This document shows positions 35,560-46,276 of a DNA stretch of 46,336 nucleotides, piece by piece. The notes under the pieces were generated by a model that did not search any database, was not told the DNA's origin, and worked only from the letters and a program-made list of their open reading frames with translations. The stretch covers positions 1,283,940 to 1,330,275 of the forward strand of contig BFEA01000326.1 in the NCBI GenBank assembly GCA_003427395.1, written 5' to 3'. The DNA is from Chara braunii. Its lineage: Eukaryota; Streptophyta; Charophyceae; Charales; Characeae. Numbering within the stretch: position 1 is the first letter of the stretch; every line of letters begins with the position of its first letter. The position numbers were made by a program, and so were the translations under genes.

Positions 35560-35830
35560 TAGCAGGGGGCTCTTGTGCGGGTCGCCTATTATTCACTCAT
35601 ACCATTATTAACCTTTGGAAAAATGTTAAAATCCACATTTTTATGAATGATGGCTAAAGCAAGTAGTGGGATGCCCCAGTGGGAGCCTCTCAACTATTTG
35701 TTTTAAGTCAGTAGTCGAGTACTCATGCCCGGGTTACTCAATCGCCTGCTTGATTAACAAATTGCTTGGAATTGACCAAGTACCAGAAGATTCATGTCTG
35801 AATCGATCTACTACTTGCGTATGTCAAGAC
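35560..35830. repeat. hairpin array, continuation of the 21665-22830 family
   Basis: Four units near 35562, 35665, 35708 and 35780. The last is clearest: GATTC-ATGTCT-GAATC at 35789-35804 followed by CTACTACTTGCG. The array touches the right LTR, so the gypsy element may have inserted into an older array. Confidence 0.65.
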
Positions 35831-36199
35831 AACTAAAAGAGAAAATGAAAGAAGAAAGTTCCTGTTGGAGCAAAACTTCACGTATCCGAAAAAGAACAAA
35901 GAAAGAAGTTAGGATCGTGGGGAAAAGAAATTTGAAACAATAAGGATTACTGAGTAGTCCCTGTTCATTAGTGGCTTTCGAAAATGAAAGTTATGACAAC
36001 AAAATAAGTTAGTCTCAATTGCACAAGCAGCAAAGGACGTGCTTGTTCCAAAGAGAGAAAATGAAAGGCCTGAGAGTAAAGGAAAATATAAATTTCCTTG
36101 AGGCGACTTAGGATAAAGGCATGAAACTCCTTGAAATAAAGGAGAGAGTGACAAACGACTTACGGGAAGTTTGTAAAAGTAGGGTTATGGATTAGACTT

Positions 36200-37440
36200 T
36201 GGGATGACGATCCCAGAGCGCCGAGTCGTGATCTGAGGGTTTGACCCTTAGATATCAATGAGTGGGAAACGAATGGGGTTGTTGAATCTCTGTTGACCTG
36301 TGTATGTGCAGGTCCCTGTTTATCTACTTCATTTGAAGAAAAAAGTTATACAAAAATGACCCAATTTTCTGTTATCTCTCGATAACAGGTCGGTTGTTAC
36401 CGATTTAACTTTTCTCCATGACTTGATACCCACATCTTAAGTCAAGCCCTGTGGTCAGTAAAACTATCACTTGTGGTCATTGCTTGAATGGTCCTAGTCA
36501 CTCTCAGGGGTCCTTTGAAGAAAATAGGAGGGGGTTGGACTTACGTCTCAGGAAAGATAAATTTGTCATACATGGTTTGGGAAGTGAGGGACAAGGTCAA
36601 TGGTTGATGGTTGACATTGTTAGTACATGGCATGTGAACTGACTTTGCATTATTCTTTGCATGTCTGTTTTGTGCGTCATTTTGATTGCACTGGACCTAA
36701 TCTGTTGAAGAGTTTCAGACACAGAACACTGGTGAAAGTGGGAAGGGTTATTGGCGGTAATACCCCCATATATATTATTTGTCCTATGTAACCTCTATAC
36801 TATTTAATGTTCAGTTAAGTCATAATCTGTTAAGTAGAATAAAATACCCTTGGTAGTGAGATAGTTTGATTGGTACGTGGATCGCTATGGTTTGAAGAAG
36901 AATACATTTTTAGACGTAGAAGCAGAAATAGACAGCCTTATAAAAAGCTCGACCTCAATAACTAGAAGTCCAGGATAGGGAAATCACATTTTGAACCTGA
37001 CTTGACTGACGGGTCAGTCTTAGTCGTCTTACCGCTCGTACCCCATTCCTATGTTGCGACGATCGAGCAAATGCTATTGACCGACCTACGTTTAAAAAGG
37101 CATGTAAAAGCCTTCGCATGTGGGTCGGTAGCTCAACAGGGATACGCCTACCTGAGGGTGGTGACAACCCTTTGGGTAGAGGTAAGTTGTACCTCGCGGC
37201 ACCCCGACCTGTCTTAGGTTGTCGTGAGAGGTATAGTCGCCGCGCATGGTCGGAGTGGTGACTAGTTATTTTCAACTCAAAAAAAATCCTACGTAACACG
37301 ACCTTGAGGTTCAACGCTCCCAGCAGGGTGCTGGACCGCCACGTGAGAGAGGTGGCTCTGTTGCCGGGGACCTTCGATTGCCTGTCGGAGTCCTATGTGA
37401 ACGGACCAAGGTCTGGTTAATTGAAGCCATAGCAAAACGA
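36200..37440 (+). repeat. dispersed element, copy 2 (partner at 8330-9900)
   Basis: Carries the ordered blocks of copy 1, including the perfect foldback CTGTTATC/GATAACAG (36369-36388) and TAGCTCAACAGGGATACGCC near 37129. A TATA-like TTATAAAAAG lies at 36939. No protein family is recognised. GGTAATACCCCC near 36760 resembles a block at 38526 in the neighbouring repeat. Confidence 0.55.
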
Positions 37441-37627
37441 CAAACGTAAGGTAATTTTCACTAGTTAGTAAGAAAGCTACAAAGGATAATTGTTGGCCTA
37501 TTATATAAGTTTTTGTCTATGGAGTTTTTTTTAGACAAGACGAGTAGAAGTTGAAGTATCCCGCCTTTCATTTTTGCGAGCCTTAATCGACACTTCTATC
37601 ATTCTCCCCAGGTAGGTAGTTGCTCCT

Positions 37628-38465
37628 TTGTCCGTTCGTCAGCGAACATATGAGATAGCAACTAAGGGACGAAGAACCTTTCATATAGCAAGATCAGTAG
37701 GGATAGCAGAGGAACTGGTCGGCACAATAGGATTTGACAAGTCTCGTCAGGTCTGCCTGAGAGGTTTCTACCACGGTATTCCCCTTTTGATGGTAACACT
37801 TTCTACCCCTACGACGATCTTACATACTTTCATTTTCAGAAGTCCTTATTGAAGGCTCCTTAGATAGTTTATATTACACAGTCAAACTTATCCTCAATTG
37901 TCGCCTTATTCATGTAGTAATCAGGCGCTTAGAAAACTACTCTAGGTACTGCATCCCTCCACCCATGCCACGCGGGTTAGGAACTGGAAGGGGGAGAGGT
38001 GGACGACAATGGAAGGTTACAGAAAAACCTATTGACTTGATGAAGGAACGAGAAAAGCGGGAAGAGAGAGTAAGAGGAGGGGTGCGATTGCGCCGGCATC
38101 AAGAAGACTTGCGCAAGCGTACGCCATCTCCTGAGAGGATGCCTTATCCAATGGCATACACTTCCGCTCCGCCCTGACGTTTTGAGCTGCCCCCTCGTAC
38201 TTATCCAATGGCATACACTTCCCCCTCTTCTTCCATGACACGACGTCTTCAGCAATTGGTTGTCATTCCTCAGCCACCTCAACCTGCCCTTCTGTCACCG
38301 TCGCCTCGTATACCCGACCCTTCTGTAGTGTCTCAAGTTGCGCCAACGGATCTTAGATTATTTATCACCCTGACATTGTTTTTCCTATGTCAGATTGAGT
38401 TATGCGGGCTGATTTCATACTTATTTGTACAAAGGGATTATCTAAAAATATTATCATTTGTCTAG
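37628..38465 (+). other. unassigned open frames and a short duplication
   Basis: Frames at 37628-37852 and 37965-38177 look protein-like. The second has an RGLGTGRGRGG start, a Lys/Arg/Glu middle and a Pro-rich end, then a frame at 38208-38465 ends in a hydrophobic stretch. TTATCCAATGGCATACACTTC occurs twice (near 38144 and 38201). A CCAGGTAGGTAG sequence near 37610 and a pyrimidine-AG near 37840 could be splice sites, but this is guesswork. A Gag N-terminus is one possibility. Confidence 0.2.
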
Positions 38466-38487
38466 GTCGTCAGGTAAAAACACATTT

Positions 38488-38496
38488 GAGGGGGAA
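38488..38496 (+). promoter_or_regulatory. candidate polypurine tract
   Basis: GAGGGGGAA is followed by TATGTCAAAATG, which has the form of a plus-strand primer tract just before a 3' LTR starting TG. No matching second LTR is found in the window. Confidence 0.3.
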
Positions 38497-38932
38497 TATG
38501 TCAAAATGATTTTTATATTTCTCCCTTTTTCAGTAATAATACCCATAACGGAGGGGGTATCTGTCTGGGGAAAAAAAACAAGTTGAGGAAAGGTGTTGGC
38601 ACCTCCTCCGGGATAAGCGATCTAGATAGGTGTAAGGCGATGCCTATGGGTTTTCGTCACAAATGTTTCTTCATAAGTAAAAAGTATCAATCAATCGGCT
38701 CACAAGTGGTAAACGCCCTCCTGAAATTTAAGAATGAAAGATCATGAAGTCTAATAGGAGAGGTCTGAAATCACTGGAATGACTTGAAGACACTTCATGT
38801 CATTTCAGGAGTTACAGGTGGTTTGAGGATCATATTTTATGGGTTTTTTTTTTTTTTTTTTGCCTGTTTTTGTTTTAATTCAACGTTGTTGTGGACCACT
38901 TCAAGTCATTTCAGGAGTTTCAGGTGGGGAGG

Positions 38933-39201
38933 CCTGAAACCTCTGAAAAAAACTGAAGTGGTGGAAGCTTCTGAAAGCGGTTTCAGGTCCCCCCATCCAA
39001 ATGGTTGGATTGATGCATCTCAAACCGCTTTCAAATTTTCATCAACTTCATATTATTTCAGAAGTTTCAGATGGGAAAACCTGAAACCTCTGACATGATC
39101 TGAAGTGGCTGAAGCTTCTGAAAGTGGTTTCAGGTCCCCCTCATCCAATATGAAACCGCTTTCAGATTTTCAACCACTTCAGATTATTTCAAGAGTTTCA
39201 G
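38933..39201. repeat. tandem long foldbacks, CTGAAGTGG(T/C)TGAAGCTTCTGAAA family
   Basis: Two hairpins of about 50-bp arms in tandem: 38933-38986 with 39020-39070, and 39081-39132 with 39151-39201. Each arm holds GAAACC..TCTGA, CTGAAGTGG and GAAAG(T/C)GGTTTCA. Mismatches are scattered but pairing spans the whole arm. The family is related to 18480-18960. Confidence 0.8.
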
Positions 39202-39254
39202 ATTGAGAGACATGAAACCTCTGAAATGATCTGAAGTGGTTGAAGCTTCTTGGT

Positions 39255-39545
39255 CTGCATGTCTGTCTGAGTGCTTGTTGGCGTGAGTGTGCGTGTGACC
39301 CGCAATGGCACTTGATTGATTTGAAGACCCGCGGGGTTAGTATTTACTCGCAACCATGACATTGAGGGTTGCGGCGGGGAAAACACTCAAGTGGCAGGGA
39401 AAGAAACCCGGGACACTTAAGAGGTGCGAAAAACACTCAAGTAGCAGGTTGGCCGGTACCACACCAAGTAGAGGTAGATGTGCCGGGTACTCGAGACCGA
39501 GCAGAAAAAGACAAAAGTTAGCATTTTTAGAGGCCCAATACCAGT
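39255..39545 (-). repeat. LTR-like dispersed block, copy 2
   Basis: Reverse complement of the block at 17600-17930, with the same order of landmarks and the hairpin array on the same relative side. The TATA-like box reads TAAAAAT here. Confidence 0.65.
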
Positions 39546-39884
39546 AGGTCGGCGAGTACCAGTTCGAGTACCCTAAGTCTAAGGCCTGTGCGAGCGATAT
39601 CAGAATCCACAATGTTGTTCCCCTTCGAAAAGGAGGAGATACTGGTTGTTTGGGTGACCGCGTGGTCAAGACGTTACTGCCTAAAAGGAAAACTCCCTCT
39701 CTACATATGGGAGGTTGAGCTAGAGCCTCAACCTCACTCATGGCATACGAGTAAGGACAGAGGTACCACTCGAGCAAGCGCTAACAATCTGGGCGCTACC
39801 GTAACCTGTTAATCACACACGAATAATATATGGTCGGAGCGTATATTAATTTGTCTTGACTAATATACTGACGATTAAGTCTCA

Positions 39885-40271
39885 GTGTATGCCGTAGATT
39901 TACCGGACATAACACTAACCCAATCAACCCCTCGGCCTCTTCAATCGAAGGGTCATGGTATCACTACCGATCCTAACCATCAAATCGCACGTCATAATAA
40001 CGTGCGTGCATACTTAACGAAATTTTTACACCGATTTGCCCTGGCCTTAATGGTCGAGGAAATCGTTTCAAAATATCGTGCGAAAAATACACACTTTTCA
40101 ACTTCAGACCGGCCCCGTCTTGATAGTCGATGTCATCGTTGTGTCGAGTGCAAAAGCATGGTCAAATACCCTCGTAAATCTGACACCGTACTTTCTATAA
40201 TAAGATTACGCCAACATTGTCCAATGGGGATTGAAGAGATTACCAAACAAAGAGGTAAAAACGGTTCCTAG
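39885..40271 (+). other. open frame, partner of 17040-17432
   Basis: 128 codons with RCHRCVECKSMVKYPRK, similar to RCRYSIECKNTSKYPCKR in the partner. It faces away from the LTR-like block as in copy 1. No known domain is recognised. It may be only conserved repeat DNA. Confidence 0.3.
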
Positions 40272-40599
40272 GGATCCAAGTGGCTTTGAACGATTGTACA
40301 ACAATGCAAAACCAGATCATTCAACAAAAAGTAATTACTAAGATATTAAACAGTTGGGGTCGAACTTAACATTTTTCGTTGCAGAGAAGGGCGTTGGTCA
40401 TTAAAACCTTAGTGTTTGTCATTTTGTGGTATGTGGCAACCTTCAGATGATACTTAAAATGATACTCTTAAATCAATGAACGAAACCACCAGACGGTTTC
40501 CGTGGAAGCCGGAGGGTGATCAAGAAAAATGATATATCTCAAAAGTCTTATGAGACACTGTTTGTTTACTGAGAGAAGAAGAAAGTCTAGTGTTGTTGG

Positions 40600-41990
40600 A
40601 CCCAGAGGCCTAGAATCTGACCCTGGTGCTGAAATAAATTAAGAAAGTTGCAAAACAATCCAAATATGGACTCGGAGTAGATGGCGGAGACCCTACTAGT
40701 AAACGACTGGGGACTAGAGCGGTTGACATATGTAAGGGTGATTCTATTTATAAAATCATTTATCAACAGTCGGATAAAACCGTTTTTTGGAGGGACGTAT
40801 TGGCAGCATGGAAGAACGCTTGGCCGAATAGGCAGGTGATCCCCATAACCAAAAATGAAGAGAAGGTAAATTATGTTCGAGAATAATACGATTCTGGACA
40901 TAGAAGGACAACCTTTCCAAGCAGGAACCCAACCAGGGTTTTTTTTAAGAAAATGAATAAAAGGAAGGTCTACCATTGGTGACATATGGGATGAAAACTC
41001 TAACACTTGAAAGAAATTGGTGGCCATCAAAGTCCAATAGAGGCAAAAAGAGAACAAATAATTCGTTGCAGCAATCCCCCATGATTGGAAACAAATCCTC
41101 GGACCGGAAGGTGTAAACCCCATTGCCGCATGGTACCGGGCGGAAAAGACGGAAAGGGAGTATTTTTCAGGCTACATAAAGAAAAGATTTCAGGGGGCTT
41201 ATAAAAATGTTGGTTGGAAAAGTATGAAATGATTTTTGTAGGTTCGTCGAAGATTGTAATTGTTGGACTGTCTCTACTGTATCGATTGAACGGTCTAACC
41301 GAGATCCGTGTACGAAGAAACCGTCCAAAGGAGATGGGGTAACCTGACGTTCTCACATTGGTGGCGGACATAACCCCCCTCAGAGATACGAAGATTGATC
41401 GAGCAGCTTGAGGCTGAGTGGTACAAGAGGAAGAGCAATTCAGGGTTTGGCTAAAACTTACAACAACTCTAGCCCTGTAGATTATCATAAAAAAAAATAA
41501 CCCCTCACGTCAAGATACAAGCCCGGTGGTGTAGGCAGTGCAACGACGTTGATCCTCCTTCAGAGGACGAACTTGTCTCTCTATAGAAACAACTCAATGC
41601 TCTCCCTTCGCAGAAGATAACATCGCTTTTATGGCTCTAGTTGCAGCTAGCGACCCCTTCCACAACATAGTTAAACGAACATGGAATGAAAGTCTGTCTT
41701 CAGTGCGACTGTTGCGGGAACCCAATTGAAACCACATTGCACTTGTGGTGGACAAATGGTGGAAGCGATGAGAAAAATTCTTGATTTTTTTCTCATCAAG
41801 AGAAGATTCAACAAGGAAGAGATGGTTAGTACAATGAGTTACTGTTACTATTTCAATGATACCACCTACACATTGATCGGAGTATGTCGCCCATGTTGCA
41901 AAGGGAACCATGATGTGGGTGATCTGGCATGATCGAAACATGAGATGCGGGAGAAGACCCTACGAGAGAAATATGCAGAGAGCACAAGCA
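40600..41990 (+). pseudogene. LINE-like ORF2 C-terminal region, decayed
   Basis: Across shifting plus-strand frames the order fits the part of a plant non-LTR retrotransposon ORF2 after the RT core: FWRDVLAAWKNAWPNRQ (about 40790-40835), PFQAGTQPGFF (from 40912), IGDIWDENSNT (from 40974), AIPHDWKQILGPEG (about 41070-41110), then KITSLLWL..LATPSTT and CDCCGNPIETTLHLWW (41695-41751). The last resembles the zf-RVT zinc-binding end found after plant LINE RT domains. Several frameshifts and stops break it. The RT catalytic core is not present in this window upstream of 40600. A minus-strand frame over the same DNA (40587-41123) is a shadow. Confidence 0.5.
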
Positions 41991-42059
41991 GTTAATACGG
42001 ACCCCCACTTTTCAGTCTTAGGTCAAACCCCCTAGCCCTGCAAAGTGCATTTAATAAAT

Positions 42060-42370
42060 TTTTTTTTTGCCCTATTTTATTTCTGGTTGAGATTTGCGTG
42101 TGACCAATTCGGTGTTTGTTGGGGTTTCGGAGACGTTTTTGCTAGACTTTAAAATTTTGAAAATTGAAAAGAGCAAATTTTGCATGAAAATACACTTTTG
42201 CCTTGGAGTTAAGGCCCCTTTGATTTTTCTTTTGATTTTTTTTTTTTTTTTTGTCCACTCTATGAACCGGTGACAAGTTTGGCTTAAAAGGTGTGGGACT
42301 TTTGTGATAATAACCCTGAAAGAAACCTGAAATTTATGATTTTGTTAACCGTTTCTCGCATAGAAGTTGT
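42060..42370 (+). repeat. dispersed repeat, copy 2 (inverted partner of 7640-8000)
   Basis: Matches the reverse complement of 7640-8000 through GTCCACTCTATG, GGTGACAAG, the T tract and TGTTAACC-TTTCTC. It lies directly after the LINE remnant. Confidence 0.7.
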
Positions 42371-43884
42371 TCAAGCGCTTGCTTATATCTCAAATCAGGT
42401 CCGACTAACACAAGAAAGTCTAAGGGAAGTGTCCAGCTGGAACAAGTGGTTTATGAAAACTTGGGGTATCGGAGGATACCTGACGAAAATCTCGCCACAG
42501 CGGTAACTGCAGACATCCAGGTGGTTAGAGTAGGATAGAGGTAGAATAACATTAATATTGGGAAGGTTGGGTCATTAGTGGTGGAATGTGGTTGTTTTGG
42601 TTTGTGCAGGTTTGACCATGTGCACTCAGTTATAGTCGGTAGTCACAGTAGACCGCATTGGGTTGGGTGGGCTAGAGCGTGTCATGTAACTCAAAATTGG
42701 AACAGGGTTCCTCTCATCTGTAAGGGCCGATTTTCAAATCCCTTATTAGGTCTGTGAATTAACATAGGTATAGTATAGGAGTAGGCAAGGGTAGTGAGCC
42801 TAAATACACGGGGGATTGATACTGGATTTTTTTGGGTAATAATTAGGCTTATAACTATAGGGGGTACGATAATTATTTGAATTTTGGAATCGATACTCAA
42901 AAGCTAAACCGGTTGATGCTGTCAGAATAACTTCGTATTAAATTGTGAGGTCTTTGGCCTCGTTTTAAGTATTAAATTGTAATGAAATTGAATGTATTAT
43001 TGTTTTTTTGTTAAAAAAAAAAAAAAAAAAAAAAACACGGAAGAAAGTCGAAGAAACGAATAAAATATTGCATAAAAGGCAATATGTGTTTTTTGTTGTA
43101 GAGGTAAAGTTGTTTCAAATTTGATCCACAAACAGGGTGAAAAATTAGTAAGATGGTTGAATATTTTGTGGTTCCAATGACGCGATGAAAATAAATGCAT
43201 CTTTGAGGGTCATGAGGTAAATTTTCTTTTATTTCGTGGGTTCCCCTATACTTTACTATTTTTGGCGCCTGCTCGAGTTGCGCCAATATAGCCCCTTCAC
43301 AATTTTATGACATGGGCGACGTTTCCTTGTGTGTTGACCTAGACATGGTGTATTGAAGTCGAAAAACACACCACTTATCAAATGACTTTGCAGATTGGCA
43401 GAATCCTCTTGGGATGGGTTACGACAAAGTGTTACACCTGACCCTAAGGAACCTTAAGAGTGTAGTAGGCATATAAGATGTACTAGGTGTAGTATTACTA
43501 GTAGATGTATTATATGTCATAGATAGGGGAAGAAAAGAGCAAGAAAGAGTAAACCTCGATTCAACCGACCACATATACGCGCCCAATAACTTGGTAGTAT
43601 GCATATATAATTGTACATTGAAGTAGGGTGTAAAAATGATGACCCTCTAAGACAACCATCCGAAACAAATAAAAAATGGAAGAAAATAAAAACAAAGAGG
43701 AAGGGACTGGGGAAAGGAGAAGCAGGGGGAGGAACGGACAATCGAAAAAAAGGAAAAACGACCGTACATATGATATGGGAAAGTGATTTTTTTTTTCGCC
43801 TTATTATTGTGGTTTCAATAAACGTAAGGGGATATAGTGAGCAATAAAGACAAGGGTTTCAAAAAGCCAAATGCATATGCGATA
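42371..43884. other. AT-rich, nothing recognised
   Basis: Contains an A tract near 43013-43035 and no coding or repeat signal that I can support. Confidence 0.4.
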
Positions 43885-44040
43885 CATATATATATATACA
43901 GGGTTACCTGACCGAACGTTCGGGGGCCCTCAGGCTGGCCCCCGAACATTCGGGCGTTCGGGGTCCCATTCAGGGGCCGAACACCTCCAAGTTTGGCCCC
44001 CGCCAAAAACAAATTCGGGGTCTAAAAATAATTTTTTTTT
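43885..44040 (+). mobile_element. GC-rich foldback element, copy 1
   Basis: An AT dinucleotide run leads into ACAGGGTTACCTGACCGAAC, then about 90 bp of GC-rich DNA full of CCGAACGTTCGG-type palindromes, then a T tract. The base composition is very unlike the flanking AT-rich DNA. Two related units lie at 44545-44790. It is MITE- or foldback-like, and no transposase is present. Confidence 0.5.
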
Positions 44041-44544
44041 TCTGATTTGTTTTTTGTGAGTTCTCTATGATATACCCTACACGCCTATAAATTTTAAAGC
44101 CATTCTGCTAAGCCAACACAACATTGAAAATCGTCAAAGATGGGGGTGTCAAAACGTGCTCGCCCACTCACTATTTTATTTTGTTTCACTTTATAACGGG
44201 GCTTAAAAACTTTTATTATTTTTTGGAAATTTTTTCAAGAGTTATTGATTATGTAAAGTACATATCTGTAAATTTTCAGGGCATTTGTCAATGCCAAAAA
44301 ATAATTAAAAATCGGCAAAGAAGGCGGTGTCGAAAAGGTGCTGGCACACTCACTCATTTTAATTCTCTTTTTATTTTTTCTTATTTTTATCAAAGTGTTC
44401 ATTTTCTGTATTTGATTTTTAATTCGAATTTGGTAAAGAATTTGGATGTAATGCCAAGCAAATGTTGTTTAGTTTATTTTTATGCATAACATTTTTTGGG
44501 GGGGGAATGTTTTGAAAACTTGTTTGTTTGTTTTATTGTTTTTT

Positions 44545-44790
44545 TTTTTTGTCCCTGTTCGGCCCGAACGGCCGAACGCCTTCCGAAGGGGTCCCGTACG
44601 TTCGGGCGTTCGGTCCGTCCCGAACGTCGGCAGCCATGTATATATATATATATATAATATATATATATACATATATATACAGGGTCACCGGCGTTCGGGA
44701 CGGGCCGAACGCCCGAACCCAAACGCCCGAACCTACGGGACCCGTCCGACTGGCGTTCGGCCCGAACGCGACGTTCGGGCGAGCGCTGTG
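44545..44790. mobile_element. head-to-head GC-rich foldback pair around an AT microsatellite
   Basis: Left arm (about 44553-44632) and right arm (about 44680-44780) are imperfect inverted copies. They share CCCGAACGTCGGC/GCCGGCGTTCGGG-type sequence, GGGTCCCGTA / TACGGGACCC and GTTCGGGCGTTCGG / CCGAACGCCCGAAC. Between them is an AT run (44637-44680) entered through ACAGGGTCACC on the right and ACATGGCTGCC on the left minus strand. The right arm ends in a T tract, as in copy 1. Confidence 0.65.
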
Positions 44791-44925
44791 CCCGCACAGA
44801 TGTTTTTTTTTTTTTTTTTTTAATAGGGGTGTGTTTGCGGAGGTCGCCCCCCCGCACCTGTGCGGCTTTAAAAAGTGAAAAAAAAATTCAAATTTCTCTC
44901 CCGCCCCCCCCCACAATCAGCGAAG

Positions 44926-45362
44926 AAACCAACCTGCAGGCAGGGGAGAATAAGTCGGTGCTCTCGCATTTTCAGGGAGTGTTGCTCAGTCAATTTTTTA
45001 AGGGAGTGATCCTCACCCGTCCATTGTTTGAAGAGTGTCAAATGTGAACATATTCATCCCCCAAAGCAAGCACAACAACAGTATTAACAGCCCTACTGTT
45101 ATCCTCCAAGCACTGAAAACACTATGAGCATAGTACAGTATATGAACTTGACAAAAGCAAACACAGCAGAGGATGTGAGGGAGGGAGGGAGGAAGGGAGG
45201 GAGGGAGGGAGGGAGGGAGGGAGCGAGGGAGGGAAAGAAACCTGCAGGTAGGCAGGCAGAATAAGGCCAAGGTCAAGGGCAAGTCCTCTCTTGTGTATTT
45301 TTTTTTTTAAGGGAGTGCTCCTCATTCATAGATGCAGAGGATGTGAACAACTTCACCCCCAG

Positions 45363-45438
<76 letters not shown>

Positions 45439-45510
45439 GTATAGTATTTAACAGCCCTGGTCCTTAACTCACTCTGAAATACAAGGAAGGAGCATATGAA
45501 CTTCATTTGA
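44926..45510. repeat. old tandem duplication of about 300 bp
   Basis: Copy a (44926-45234) and copy b (45235-45510) share AACCTGCAGG, AGAATAAG, TTTTTTAAGGGAGTG-TCCTCA, ATGTGAACA, TTCA-CCCC and AACAGCCCT in the same order. Copy a then ends in a GGGA tract (45177-45232). In copy b a CA tract (45366-45437) stands where copy a has AGCAAGCACAACAACAG. Confidence 0.8.
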
Positions 45511-45539
45511 TATCTATATTGTTTTCCTCCAGCGATAAA

Positions 45540-45930
45540 AAAAAAGTGGGCACGTGAGGCTCATCCCTTTTTCTTTTACCTTTTTTTTCCCTTTTCTTAT
45601 TTCTTTTCTAATTTATTTTTTTTCTTATTTTTTTCCTTTCTTTTTTTTTTTCTTTTTTTTTCTTTTTTTTTCCTTTTCTTGAGGCTGGACCCTAATCTGT
45701 ATGAGTTTCCTACATTCTGCACAACTGCCACCGGTAGGCTGTAAAGTAATCTCTCGACTGGGAACCGATAAAACGGGAAAGGTCTCCAAAAAAACAAAAA
45801 ACAAATTCTAGACGACTCAGAAAATCCAGCAACGCTTCATTCGAGCCACCCAAGCTGGCTGTTCAGCATTGACAGATCAGCCAAAGCCATGTATTGCAAA
45901 TTCTAAAAGAGGTTGGCGACCCTTCTGAAA

Positions 45931-45963
<33 letters not shown>

Positions 45964-45990
45964 TTCCACTAGATCAAACAAACACAGTTT
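45540..45990. other. pyrimidine tract and unassigned sequence
   Basis: Long T/C-rich run at about 45569-45680, then ordinary DNA, then a GAAAAA repeat at 45926-45960. No gene is recognised. Confidence 0.6.
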
Positions 45991-45994
45991 CATG

Positions 45995-46074
45995 GCAAGA
46001 TTCCTGATTACATCACTTGTTCAAACAAACAGAAGCAAGATTCCTGATTACATCACTTGTTCAAACAAACACAG
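45995..46074. repeat. 40-bp tandem duplication
   Basis: Units 45995-46034 and 46035-46074 are nearly identical (GCAAGATTCCTGATTACATC start). AACACAGTTTCATGGCAA also flanks the pair on both sides. Confidence 0.9.
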
Positions 46075-46126
46075 TTTCATGGCAATGTGCGGCGGAGGTG
46101 AGCTGTTACAGTACAACTCCGAGTCA

Positions 46127-46156
46127 GCTTTGCTGACATTGCCTTGTCAGCGAAGC
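46127..46156. repeat. 11-bp-stem hairpin
   Basis: GCTTTGCTGAC pairs with GTCAGCGAAGC (one G:T) around an 8-base loop. No T run follows in a terminator-like position. Confidence 0.7.
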
Positions 46157-46276
46157 ACCTCAAGCACATGGTTGTGACCCTGGCAATAATGTGAAAACAA
46201 CAATGAGGACATGGGCCGGTAAACCGTACGCAGAGAGAGAGAAGAGGACAACAAACAGAAAGTACAGTAAGGACAT

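Noticed and set aside
36939-36948. TATA box of a host promoter (TTATAAAAAG)
   Set aside because: It lies inside a dispersed repeat copy and no gene follows.
40587-41123. Minus-strand frame of 178 codons
   Set aside because: Lies opposite the LINE-like plus-strand motifs and has no motif of its own.
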